Part shown: positions 17,037 through 25,983 of the stretch, one piece after another
How positions within the stretch are numbered: the first letter of the stretch is position 1
Layout: every line of letters begins with the position of its first letter
From: Flavobacterium algicola
Lineage (GTDB): Bacteria > Bacteroidota > Bacteroidia > Flavobacteriales > Flavobacteriaceae
Length of the DNA: 64,000 bases
Direction: 5' to 3'
NCBI RefSeq assembly: GCF_022399565.1
Contig: NZ_JAJTUT010000001.1
Span: 310,001 to 374,000, forward strand
The notes under the pieces: model-generated
What the model was told of the DNA's origin: nothing
Databases searched by the model: none
Seen by the model: only the letters and a program-made list of their open reading frames with translations
Position numbers and translations under genes: made by a program

Positions 17037-17993
17037 ATGAATTTATCTATCCTCATTCCTCTTTTAAACGAAGAAGAATCTCTTAAAGAATTATACCATT
17101 GGATCATAAAAGTGATGCAAGCTAATCAATATACCTATGAGGTAATTTTCTTGGACGACGGTAGTACCGATAATTCTTGGTCGATTATCGAAGGTTTTTC
17201 TCAAGTGAACCCAAATATCAAGGGAATTCGTTTCATGAAGAACTTTGGTAAATCACAGGCATTGCACGCCGGCTTTGCACAAGCAAAAGGTGATGTTATC
17301 ATAACTATGGATGCTGACTTACAAGATAGTCCAGATGAAATTCCAGGATTGTATGAAATGATTACAAAACAAAATTTTGATTTGGTTTCGGGATGGAAAA
17401 AGAAACGCTATGATTCGGTCGTTGCAAAAAACATTCCATCAAAACTATTTAATTGGGCTGCTCGTAAAACGTCGGGGGTACAATTGAACGATTTTAACTG
17501 TGGCTTGAAAGCGTATAAAAACATAGTAGTCAAAAATGTAGAAGTTTCGGGAGAAATGCACCGCTACATTCCCGTTTTGGCAAAGAATGCTGGATTTGGA
17601 AAAATCGGAGAAAAGGTAGTTATTCACCAAGCTAGAAAATACGGAGAGACAAAATTTGGAATGGAACGTTTCATTAATGGCTTTTTAGACTTGATTACCA
17701 TTTGGTTTTTGTCTAAATTTGGCAAACGACCTATGCATTTATTTGGTGCAATGGGTTCTATTATGTTCCTAATCGGATTGTTGTCGACGACTTATATTGG
17801 TTTTTTAAAACTTTACCATGTCTATAATGGCATGAAATATAGTTTGGTTACTAGCAACCCGTGGTTTTATATTGCATTGACAACTATGATACTTGGTACA
17901 CAATTGTTCCTCGCTGGTTTCCTAGGTGAAATTATATTAAGGACGAAAAATAACGAAGAAAGATATAAGGTTGCAACAATGGTTAATTTATAA
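17037..17993 (+). CDS. family 2 glycosyltransferase (polyprenyl-phosphate sugar transferase type)
   Basis: A 318-residue GT-A glycosyltransferase of the DPM1/ArnC/GtrB group, which loads a sugar onto a polyprenyl-phosphate. The catalytic domain has FLDDGSTDNSW (about 37-47), MKNFGKSQALHAGFAQAKGDVI and the metal-binding MDADLQDSPDEIP (about 91-103), then DFNCGLKAYK. Two C-terminal membrane helices follow (about 232-255 and 278-300), as in GtrB-like enzymes. Start and 8-nt spacing indicate cotranscription with the DUF4199 gene. The sugar is not identifiable. Confidence 0.9.
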   Translation: MNLSILIPLLNEEESLKELYHWIIKVMQANQYTYEVIFLDDGSTDNSWSIIEGFSQVNPNIKGIRFMKNFGKSQALHAGFAQAKGDVIITMDADLQDSPDEIPGLYEMITKQNFDLVSGWKKKRYDSVVAKNIPSKLFNWAARKTSGVQLNDFNCGLKAYKNIVVKNVEVSGEMHRYIPVLAKNAGFGKIGEKVVIHQARKYGETKFGMERFINGFLDLITIWFLSKFGKRPMHLFGAMGSIMFLIGLLSTTYIGFLKLYHVYNGMKYSLVTSNPWFYIALTTMILGTQLFLAGFLGEIILRTKNNEERYKVATMVNL

Positions 17994-18018
17994 CTATTGT
18001 CCTAGTCCTAAATAATCA

Positions 18019-18091
18019 CGAAGCGTCGGGAGAAATCGTTTTACAGCTTTTTTCTGCTAGAAAATGATCGAACTTACCGAAGCGTTAGGAG
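18019..18091. repeat. intergenic pair of 14-nt direct repeats
   Basis: CGAAGCGTCGGGAG (18019-18032) and CGAAGCGTTAGGAG (18078-18091) differ at two positions and are 59 nt apart, in the 146-nt gap between the glycosyltransferase and phosphohexomutase genes. Between them, CAGCTTTTTTCTGCTAG can form a small hairpin. It may be part of a flavobacterial intergenic repeat; I cannot confirm this. Confidence 0.4.
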
Positions 18092-18139
18092 CAGGATAAA
18101 TGCCTAAAAAAGATACTAACAACTAAAAACATACAATAA

Positions 18140-19867
18140 ATGGAAATCAAACAAAACATTTTGGATGCTGCCAACGAGTGGTTGAGCCCTGTTTTTGACG
18201 CAAAAACACAAGAAGAAGTACAAGCTTTGATTGCTAATTCTCCAAAAGAACTGGAAGAGAGTTTTTACAAAAGTTTGGAATTTGGGACGGGTGGAATGCG
18301 CGGAACAATGGGTGCTGGAGACAACAGAATCAACAAATACACGCTTGGGAAAAGCACTCAAGGTCTTGCTGATTATTTGCATATTGCCTTTCCAAACCAA
18401 CCCTTAAAAGCTGTAATTGCTTTTGACTGTCGTCACAATAGTGATACTTTGGCAAAAGTCGTAGCAGATGTATTTTCGGCAAATGGTGTTGAAGTTTATT
18501 TATTCTCTTCTTTACGCCCTACTCCAGAATTGTCATTTGCAGTAAAACATTTGGGATGTCAGTGCGGAATTGTTTTAACAGCTTCTCACAACCCTCCAGA
18601 ATATAATGGTTACAAGGTGTACTGGCAAGATGGTGGACAAATTGTTCCTCCAGAAGATGGTACTATTATTGATGTAATCGAAAACTTAAAATACAACCAA
18701 ATCAAGTTTGAAGCTAATGAAAGCTTGATACATTATATCGACAAGGATATTGACAAAGCATTTATTGACTCTACAGTTGAAAACGCTAGTTTTGATACTC
18801 CTGCTGCTGCAAAAGACGATTTAAAAATTGTTTTTACTTCTTTGCACGGAACATCAATAACAGTTACTCCTCAAACCTTGGAGCAAGCTGGGTATAAAAA
18901 CGTAAATATTGTTGAAGAGCAAGCGGTACCAAATGGTGATTTCCCAACAGTAAAATCTCCAAACCCAGAAGAACCAGAAGCTTTGAAGATGGCAACAGAA
19001 TTGGCCGATAAAATTAATGCTGATATTGTAATTGGTACTGACCCGGACTGTGACCGTCTTGGAGTTGCAGTGCGCAACAACGAAGGTGCAATGACTTTAT
19101 TGAATGGTAACCAATCGATGATTTTAATGACTGCTTTTCTTTTAGAAAAGTGGAAAAACGCAGGTAAATTAGACGGTAAGCAATTTGTTGCTTCTACGAT
19201 TGTTTCTACTCCTATGGTGATGGAATTAGCTTCTGCTTACGGTGTAGAATATAAAAGTGGCTTGACTGGTTTTAAATGGATTGCCAAAATGGTAAAAGAT
19301 TTCCCAGAATCGAAATTTATTGGTGGTGGTGAAGAGAGTTTTGGCTATATGGTTGGTGACGCTGTACGTGATAAAGATGCAGTTGCTGCTACTTTATTGA
19401 TTTGCGAGGTTGCTGCCCAAGCAAAAGCAAAAGGAAGCTCTGCTTACAAAGAATTAATTCAGCATTATGTTGATTTTGGATTTTACAAAGAACATTTGAT
19501 TTCGCTTACAAAAAAAGGACTGGATGGTTTGGCTGAAATCAATAAAATGATGGTTGATCTACGTGAAAATCCAATAAAGGAAATCAGCGGTCAAAGAGTT
19601 ATCATGGTCGAAGATTACAAAGCTTCGACAGCAAAAAATCTTTTAACGGGAGAAGTAGAAAAACTTACTATGCCTAAAGCAGATGTATTAATTTACTATA
19701 CTGAAGACGGATCGAAAATTTGCGCTAGACCAAGTGGAACAGAGCCAAAAATAAAATTCTACATCAGTGTGAATACGGAATTGGAATCGGTTGATAAATT
19801 CACTGAGACAGATGCTTATTTGAATGAGAAAATACAAAATATAATAACTGGAATGCAATTGAACTAG
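18140..19867 (+). CDS. phospho-sugar mutase (phosphoglucomutase/phosphomannomutase)
   Basis: A 575-residue alpha-D-phosphohexomutase, interconverting sugar 1- and 6-phosphates. All four signature loops are present: the phosphoserine loop TASHNPPEYNGYKVYW (active Ser in ASHNP, about residue 149), the metal-binding loop DPDCDRLG (about 300-307), the sugar-recognition loop GGGEESFGYMVG and the phosphate-binding loop RPSGTEPKIKFY near the C-terminus. Length and the N-terminal EFGTGGMRGTMGAG fit the large PgcA-type mutases. It supplies sugar phosphates for glycan or glycogen-type pathways. A strong hairpin closes the unit. Confidence 0.95.
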   Translation: MEIKQNILDAANEWLSPVFDAKTQEEVQALIANSPKELEESFYKSLEFGTGGMRGTMGAGDNRINKYTLGKSTQGLADYLHIAFPNQPLKAVIAFDCRHNSDTLAKVVADVFSANGVEVYLFSSLRPTPELSFAVKHLGCQCGIVLTASHNPPEYNGYKVYWQDGGQIVPPEDGTIIDVIENLKYNQIKFEANESLIHYIDKDIDKAFIDSTVENASFDTPAAAKDDLKIVFTSLHGTSITVTPQTLEQAGYKNVNIVEEQAVPNGDFPTVKSPNPEEPEALKMATELADKINADIVIGTDPDCDRLGVAVRNNEGAMTLLNGNQSMILMTAFLLEKWKNAGKLDGKQFVASTIVSTPMVMELASAYGVEYKSGLTGFKWIAKMVKDFPESKFIGGGEESFGYMVGDAVRDKDAVAATLLICEVAAQAKAKGSSAYKELIQHYVDFGFYKEHLISLTKKGLDGLAEINKMMVDLRENPIKEISGQRVIMVEDYKASTAKNLLTGEVEKLTMPKADVLIYYTEDGSKICARPSGTEPKIKFYISVNTELESVDKFTETDAYLNEKIQNIITGMQLN

Positions 19868-19894
19868 GGTTCACAACTTTTCGGTAAAATACAT

Positions 19895-19933
19895 AGACCC
19901 GACTGTAAATTCACTAAATTTGCAGTCGGGTCT
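19895..19933 (+). terminator. terminator after the phosphohexomutase gene
   Basis: AGACCCGACTG (19895-19905) / CAGTCGGGTCT (19923-19933), 11-bp perfect stem followed by TAATTTG. Confidence 0.8.
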
Positions 19934-20007
19934 TAATTTGACCACTAACGATTTGAATTACTTTTAAATCTGTTATAAAGTCCACAAAATAACAATACAC
20001 TATCTGA

Positions 20008-21837
20008 ATGGATAATTTTAAAAAAATCTTCTCTTTTATAATTCCTTATAAAAAATACGCCTACTTAAACATCTTTTTTAATGTTTTATATGCTCTTTTC
20101 AGCACGCTTTCCTTTATGTCATTAATTCCGATGATGCAGGTATTATTTGATCAAACGAAAAAAAATACGATTGTTCCTACCTATACGGGTATATGGGAAT
20201 TTAAAACTTATGCAGAAGATTATTTAAGTTATTTCATTACAAACACTACAGCGACATATGGTGTAAGCCAAACGTTGAGTATAATGGTAGCTGTCATTAT
20301 CAGTATCTTTCTATTAAAAAACTTGTCTGATTATTTGGCTTTGTTTTTTATTACTTTTCTAAGAAATGGAATTCTTAGAGATATGCGTAATGCTATGTAT
20401 AAAAAAACTTTAGAGCTTCCGTTGGCTTTCTTTTCAGAAAAGAGAAAAGGAGATGTAATTGCACGAATTTCAGCCGATGTAAATGAGGTTCAAACTTCTT
20501 TTTTATCAATACTTGAATTGATTGTAAAAGAGCCTTTGACAATCGTATTTACCATCATAGCCATGCTCACAATAAGCACTCAGCTTACATTGTTTGTTTT
20601 TATATTTATTCCAGTTTCTGGTTATGTAATTTCGCTTATTGGTAAGCAATTAAAGAAAAAATCAACCAAAGCGCAAGAAGAACAAGGTATATTTCTATCA
20701 ACCATTGAGGAAACTTTGGGCGGACTTAAAGTTGTAAAGGGATACAACTCAGAACAATACTTCAATCGTATTTTTCAAGAGTCAACACAACGTTTTTTTA
20801 CTTTATCTAATAGCATCGGAAACAGACAAAACTTAGCGTCACCAGCAAGTGAATTTATGGGGATTATGGTGATTACCATTCTACTTTGGTATGGTGGTCA
20901 AATGGTTCTAATTGACAAAACATTGAATGGTGCTTCTTTCATCGCTTACATGGGACTTGCCTATAACATCCTTACACCTGCCAAGTCTATATCTAAAGCT
21001 TCTTACAGTGTTAAGAAGGGAAATGCTGCAGCAGAACGTGTTTTGGAAATTCTTGACCAAGAAAACCCTATACAATCTAAAGAAAATGCCGTTTTAAAAA
21101 CATCCTTTGAATCGGTGATCAGTATTAAAAATATTAATTTTAAATACGAAGACGAAACTGTATTAAAAGATTTTTCGCTAGAAGTTAAAAAAGGACAAAC
21201 TATCGCTCTAGTAGGTCAGTCTGGAAGCGGAAAAAGTACCATCGCCAATTTATTGACTCGTTTTTATGATGTTAATGAAGGTACCATCGAAATTGATGGT
21301 ACAAATGTCAAAGACTTTAACATTCAATCACTGCGTTCTATGATGGGGCTAGTAACACAAGACAGTATTCTATTTAACGATACAATCAAAGCAAATATCT
21401 CGCTAGGAAAACTTGACGCTTCTGACGAAGAAATTATAGAAGCGCTAAAAATTGCTAATGCATATGAGTTTGTAAATGCATTGCCCCTTGGCATTCATAC
21501 TAACATTGGAGATAGTGGAAACAAGCTTTCTGGTGGGCAAAAACAACGCTTATCAATTGCTAGAGCAGTTCTAAAAAATCCTCCAATAATGATCTTAGAT
21601 GAAGCCACATCTGCCCTAGATACCGAAAGTGAAAAATTTGTACAAGTCGCTCTTGAGAACATGATGCAAAACAGAACTTCAATAGTCATTGCGCATCGTC
21701 TATCTACCATTCAAAAAGCAGATGTCATAATTGTAATGCAAAAAGGAAAAATCGTTGAACAAGGAAGTCATGAACAACTTATTCAATTCAACGGAACATA
21801 TAACAAATTGGTAACGATGCAGTCATTAGAATCATAA
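20008..21837 (+). CDS. ABC transporter, fused membrane and ATPase domains (MsbA-like)
   Basis: A 609-residue half-exporter. Six membrane helices fall in residues 1-330. The ATPase domain has Walker A VGQSGSGKST, Q-loop VTQDSILF, signature LSGGQKQR, Walker B MILDEATSALD and H-loop AHR, all intact. Compared with the exporter at 4903, which has FDD in place of the DE in Walker B, this one is canonical. It is the better candidate for an MsbA-type lipid A-core flippase because of its LPS-linked neighbours, but the substrate cannot be proven here. Single gene after a terminator. Confidence 0.92.
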   Translation: MDNFKKIFSFIIPYKKYAYLNIFFNVLYALFSTLSFMSLIPMMQVLFDQTKKNTIVPTYTGIWEFKTYAEDYLSYFITNTTATYGVSQTLSIMVAVIISIFLLKNLSDYLALFFITFLRNGILRDMRNAMYKKTLELPLAFFSEKRKGDVIARISADVNEVQTSFLSILELIVKEPLTIVFTIIAMLTISTQLTLFVFIFIPVSGYVISLIGKQLKKKSTKAQEEQGIFLSTIEETLGGLKVVKGYNSEQYFNRIFQESTQRFFTLSNSIGNRQNLASPASEFMGIMVITILLWYGGQMVLIDKTLNGASFIAYMGLAYNILTPAKSISKASYSVKKGNAAAERVLEILDQENPIQSKENAVLKTSFESVISIKNINFKYEDETVLKDFSLEVKKGQTIALVGQSGSGKSTIANLLTRFYDVNEGTIEIDGTNVKDFNIQSLRSMMGLVTQDSILFNDTIKANISLGKLDASDEEIIEALKIANAYEFVNALPLGIHTNIGDSGNKLSGGQKQRLSIARAVLKNPPIMILDEATSALDTESEKFVQVALENMMQNRTSIVIAHRLSTIQKADVIIVMQKGKIVEQGSHEQLIQFNGTYNKLVTMQSLES

Positions 21838-21990
21838 GTTAGTTATTTAACTTTGACTATATTTCCTGTTATGTTGATTTAATCATATAGCATTGCATTT
21901 ACAAATTTACTTTGCTTTGAATGATCATGACTCTTTACAATTTTGACAATATGATTAAATCACAGTAATTAACTGTTTAGCAAAAGAAAA

Positions 21991-22692
21991 ATGTATATCC
22001 ACAATCCCAATATTAAGTTACCTTCCGATAACGATACTGTAGTTTGGAAATATTTAGACCTGTCCAAATTTTTAGAATTATTACTTTCTAAAAAGCTATT
22101 TATGTCTCGTTCGGATAAATTTGAAGATCAGTATGAAGGTACTTTTAGCGAACCTACCTACGAAGAAATTAAAAGACTATCAACTGATAATCCTGACTTT
22201 TTAAAATATTACAAAACGCATAGAGAAAAAGTAGCCATTAGTAGCTGGCATATTAATGAGTACGAATCATTTGCAATGTGGCAAATATTTACTCAAAATA
22301 GTGAAGGTTTAGCCATACAGTCCACCATCGGAAGATTACAAGAATGCTTAGTCCAAGAGAAAAATTTCACACAACATATTGGCGAAGTAAATTACATCGA
22401 TTACAAAAAAGAATACATTCCGTTTGACGATATGTTCTTCCCATTTCTATTCAAGAGAAAAAGTTTTCAGTACGAGAGAGAGGTACGTATCCTTACAGAT
22501 GTAACAGAAAACAATTTAAAATTGAATGACGGCTTAAAAATAAATGTAGACATCAACCAATTGATCGAAACCATCTACATTCATCCCAAGTCTGAAAACT
22601 GGTATAAAAATTTAGTAATTCAATTAGTAAAAGAATTAGGATTTGATTTTAATATTGAAAAATCAGATTTAGAAAGCGATATTTTAATTTAA
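21991..22692 (+). CDS. DUF2971 family protein
   Basis: A 233-residue cytoplasmic protein. The pattern VWKYLDLSKFLELLLSKKLFMSRSDKFEDQYEGTF near the start, then ISSWHINEYESFAMWQIFTQNSEGLAIQSTIGRL, and FKRKSFQYEREVRIL matches DUF2971, a widespread family of unknown biochemical activity often found in accessory DNA. The order of conserved W, F-E-D-x-x-E-G and E-x-E-x-R motifs is intact. It has no operon partner, and its stop codon overlaps the stop of the convergent lipoprotein gene. Confidence 0.8.
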   Translation: MYIHNPNIKLPSDNDTVVWKYLDLSKFLELLLSKKLFMSRSDKFEDQYEGTFSEPTYEEIKRLSTDNPDFLKYYKTHREKVAISSWHINEYESFAMWQIFTQNSEGLAIQSTIGRLQECLVQEKNFTQHIGEVNYIDYKKEYIPFDDMFFPFLFKRKSFQYEREVRILTDVTENNLKLNDGLKINVDINQLIETIYIHPKSENWYKNLVIQLVKELGFDFNIEKSDLESDILI

Positions 22693-23411
22693 ATAGGCTT
22701 ATAACTTTTAACCTCCCAAGAACTACTAGACAAATCTATATAATTATAATGTAGCACGTCATTTTTATCAAATTGACCATTTTTATTAGTATCCTCAACA
22801 GTTCTAAAATACAGACGGTTTTGAGATTCTATCAGGCTCCAATCGATTAACTCTTCTAAGTCAACTGAAATTTTAGTAAAATTTGAACCACTAATATCAC
22901 TTAAATACAAACTTTTGATATCGCTTGTGTCTAACTTTCCATCTCTATTAGAATCCATGTCAAACAACGTATAAACCAAAATTTTATTTTTAGTTTTATC
23001 TGCTATACCACTTAAATAAGATGCAGTTTGAATCAAAATTGCTTTATCTGTTAAAGGTCTGATTGAATCTGAACTAACTTTTTGAAATTTCAAATTTTGA
23101 AGATAACCTGTGATTTCATCTTCTCCAAAATTAGAAATGGTGAAACTCAAATCTATAACACTAGAAGATCCATAGCGAGATTTAGTACCTTTTTCATATA
23201 CTCTCAAATCTCCAACTGGATGAATCAAATAGTCTGTCCCTTCCATCTGTATAGGTAAGTCTGCGATCGCCACTTGAGTTGAATCTAATTTTGTGTACGG
23301 TTTGTTTTTATTAGCACCGTCGTAAATTACTTTTGGCTTCTCCACCTCTTCTTTACAACTTGCTACTAATAAAACTAAAACGGCTAAAACAACTATTTTT
23401 ATATCCTTCAT
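22689..23411 (-). CDS. lipoprotein with EF-hand-like loops
   Basis: A 240-residue lipoprotein: MKDIKIVVLAVLVLLVASC has a clear lipobox (VASC, Cys19). Two calcium-loop-like motifs are visible: DMDSNRDGKLDTSDI (about 151-165) and DTNKNGQFDKNDV (about 209-221), both with the D-x-D/N-x-D/N-G-x-x-D spacing. It is probably a periplasm-facing or surface calcium-binding protein. It is the third gene of a minus-strand run after an M23 peptidase and a TonB-dependent receptor, with a 95-nt gap to the receptor gene. Confidence 0.7.
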   Translation of the reverse strand: MKDIKIVVLAVLVLLVASCKEEVEKPKVIYDGANKNKPYTKLDSTQVAIADLPIQMEGTDYLIHPVGDLRVYEKGTKSRYGSSSVIDLSFTISNFGEDEITGYLQNLKFQKVSSDSIRPLTDKAILIQTASYLSGIADKTKNKILVYTLFDMDSNRDGKLDTSDIKSLYLSDISGSNFTKISVDLEELIDWSLIESQNRLYFRTVEDTNKNGQFDKNDVLHYNYIDLSSSSWEVKSYKPI

Positions 23412-23506
23412 AATATCCTACCTATTAAAACAAAATCAAATGTAAACAATTTAAAAAATGAAATTCTGTTTATTGTTCCTTTTTATAAATAAATTAAACT
23501 TTTAAG

Positions 23507-25972
23507 CTACAATTTCATTGTCATTTTTATATTAAATACACGAGTAGTCATATAGTTTGGTATTCCGTATTCTGACTTTGTATATACATCTCGCACCCAA
23601 GTATTGGTTATCGCATTTTGATTATTAAAAATATTAAAAATCTCAAAACCAAGCGCTAGTTCTTTAAAATCTTTAAACAAACCACTGGTTGGTCTAGGCT
23701 TAGTACTGTTTATAAATTCCTTGAAGAATCCAACATCTGCCCTTCTATAATCATTTAAACGATTTTGATATAGATAGGGGTCTGCATAGGCAGGAGATCC
23801 GCCCGGCAGTCCTGTATTATAAACTAAATTGAGATATAATTTTACTGATGGAATGTTTGGCATGTAATCTTGAAATAGCAAAGCAAACTTTAAACGTTGA
23901 TCTGTAGGTCTAGCAATATATCCTTTATCAGCACTATTTTCTTCTGTTTTTAAATAACCAAAACTAATCCAAGATTCAGTTCCTGGTACAAATTCACCAT
24001 TTAAACGCAAATCTAATCCTTGCGCGTAAGCCACAGCATCATTAGCAGCAGCGTAACGAATACGTACATTATCTACAGTGTAAGTATTAACATTTGACAA
24101 CGATTTGTAATATACCTCTGAAACCAGCTTAAACGGGCGGTCCCACATTTTAAAACTATAATCATTACTTAAAACCAAATGAACTGATTTTTGAGCTTCA
24201 ACATCGGCTTGCACTTCACCATTTGCATTACGCAGTTCTCTATAAAAAGGTGGCTGATGATAGATACCACCCGAGACTCTAAAGACCATATCTTTCTCCC
24301 ACTGCGGCTTAATCGCCAATTGCCCTCTAGGACTCACTACTGTTTGTGCCTCCCCACTAGCATTAGTCCCTGCAACCGACCAATTATGAATACGAACTCC
24401 TGCGTTATACCATACATCTGCATTTCCTAATTTATCTTTTCTACTCCATTGTAGATACCCAGAAAAGCGATTGATAGAATTATTATTAATAGCCCTAACT
24501 GCATTATAAGGAACCAAAGGGCCTGCATAAGATGTGTAAGGCTGATCGTTTGTAGGCAAAAATTTATCAGGAGGATTTATAGCAAACCCAGCAGAATCAA
24601 TAACTTCCCACTCAATCACTCTATCTCTTATAGATTCGCGAGTGTATTTTGCTCCCCACTCTATTAAATTTTGTTTCCAGTCATGAAACCCTTTGATTTC
24701 GGTGTTGCTTATTAAGGCATCCAAATCATTTCGAGCATGATTTAACTGTGAGCCTATACCTCTTGTAAAACTAACATTGCCATAAGTATCAGACCCTATT
24801 GAAGTATCTACTTCTCCTAAACGGTATTGTGCTAGAATATCAAAATGCTCCTGCTCTGTAGTATGAAAAAGTGAACTTATAAACTTTAGAGTAAATGTAT
24901 CTGAAGCTTTAAAAGTAGTTTTAAAAGCTCCAAAATAAGTAGCATATTTATCCTTCTCCTGTCCTTCGTAATATACGGTAAGCGCCATTGGTTTGTCTAT
25001 CGTACCAAATTTTGTTTCACGCGATAATGGCTGATAATTATAGTTGTTTTGCGATATATTACCCAAAAAGTTAAAGTTCCATTTATCAGATGCATTGTAA
25101 TTCACATTTGTTTGCACATCGACAAATGTGGGCTTATAATTGGTTTGAGTGTCTTGACTATTGACCAATAAACTATTGTTGCGATAGCGAACACCTGTAA
25201 CTGCTGTCCATTTTTTATTTTTCGAAATAGCATCCAAAGAGGCGCTACCTCCTAAAAAACTAGCTTCAAAAGTCCCTCTTACTTCCGTAGGTTTTCGATA
25301 TGTAATATCTAATACTGAAGACAATTTATCTCCAAATTTTGCTTGAAATCCACCTGCAGAAAAATCAACATTTTGAACCAGATCGGTATTGGTAAAACTC
25401 AACCCTTCCTGCTGACCCGAGCGGATCAAGAAAGGACGATAAATTTCGATTTCATTTACATAAACTAAATTCTCATCATAATTACCTCCTCGTACAGCAT
25501 ATTGCGTACTTAGCTCGTTATTCGAATTTACTCCTGGCAACGTTTTTAGAATATTTTCGATTCCAGCATTAGCTCCGGCCATTTTTCGAATTAGTTCAGG
25601 CTCTATAGTCACTACACCTTGCACTTGTCTTCGATTGTTTGTAACAACAATCTCACCCATTTGTTCTTGTTGATCACTTATGACCACATTAAAATTATAA
25701 ACTTCAGAAGCTTTTAAACTCAATGTGACTACCGTTTTCTTAAAAGAAATATGTGTAAAGGAAAGCGTTACTTTTTGGTTTGATGGAATTTTTATCGAAT
25801 AAAATCCATCCGATTTAGAATTGGCATTATAATTTAAATAAGAAATATTTACATTGCTTACTGGCCGATTCTCTTTGTCCAAAATAAAACCTTGTACAAT
25901 AGCCGATTGAGCGAAAGTATTTAAACTCATTGCAAAGGCAATACAACCAAAAATTATGTTACGAATACTCAA
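23507..25972 (-). CDS. TonB-dependent outer-membrane receptor with CarboxypepD-reg-like domain
   Basis: An 821-residue outer-membrane receptor. Signal peptide about 1-21 (MSIRNIIFGCIAFAMSLNTFA). Residues 22-110 form a CarboxypepD-reg-like domain (VQGFILDKENRPVSNVNISYLNY...). A plug domain follows (IENILKTLPGVNSNNELSTQYAVRGGNYDENLVYVNEIEIYRPF). The barrel extends to the end, whose last residue Leu follows MTMK in the usual outer-membrane strand style. There is no SusD partner next to it, so it is not a SusC/D glycan locus; peptide, siderophore or other cargo is possible. It begins 11 nt after the M23 peptidase gene, so they are probably cotranscribed. Confidence 0.9.
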   Translation of the reverse strand: MSIRNIIFGCIAFAMSLNTFAQSAIVQGFILDKENRPVSNVNISYLNYNANSKSDGFYSIKIPSNQKVTLSFTHISFKKTVVTLSLKASEVYNFNVVISDQQEQMGEIVVTNNRRQVQGVVTIEPELIRKMAGANAGIENILKTLPGVNSNNELSTQYAVRGGNYDENLVYVNEIEIYRPFLIRSGQQEGLSFTNTDLVQNVDFSAGGFQAKFGDKLSSVLDITYRKPTEVRGTFEASFLGGSASLDAISKNKKWTAVTGVRYRNNSLLVNSQDTQTNYKPTFVDVQTNVNYNASDKWNFNFLGNISQNNYNYQPLSRETKFGTIDKPMALTVYYEGQEKDKYATYFGAFKTTFKASDTFTLKFISSLFHTTEQEHFDILAQYRLGEVDTSIGSDTYGNVSFTRGIGSQLNHARNDLDALISNTEIKGFHDWKQNLIEWGAKYTRESIRDRVIEWEVIDSAGFAINPPDKFLPTNDQPYTSYAGPLVPYNAVRAINNNSINRFSGYLQWSRKDKLGNADVWYNAGVRIHNWSVAGTNASGEAQTVVSPRGQLAIKPQWEKDMVFRVSGGIYHQPPFYRELRNANGEVQADVEAQKSVHLVLSNDYSFKMWDRPFKLVSEVYYKSLSNVNTYTVDNVRIRYAAANDAVAYAQGLDLRLNGEFVPGTESWISFGYLKTEENSADKGYIARPTDQRLKFALLFQDYMPNIPSVKLYLNLVYNTGLPGGSPAYADPYLYQNRLNDYRRADVGFFKEFINSTKPRPTSGLFKDFKELALGFEIFNIFNNQNAITNTWVRDVYTKSEYGIPNYMTTRVFNIKMTMKL

Positions 25973-25983
25973 ACTATAGTTAT

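Noticed and set aside
23507-25972. SusC of a polysaccharide-utilisation locus
   Set aside because: No SusD-like gene or glycoside hydrolase is adjacent.
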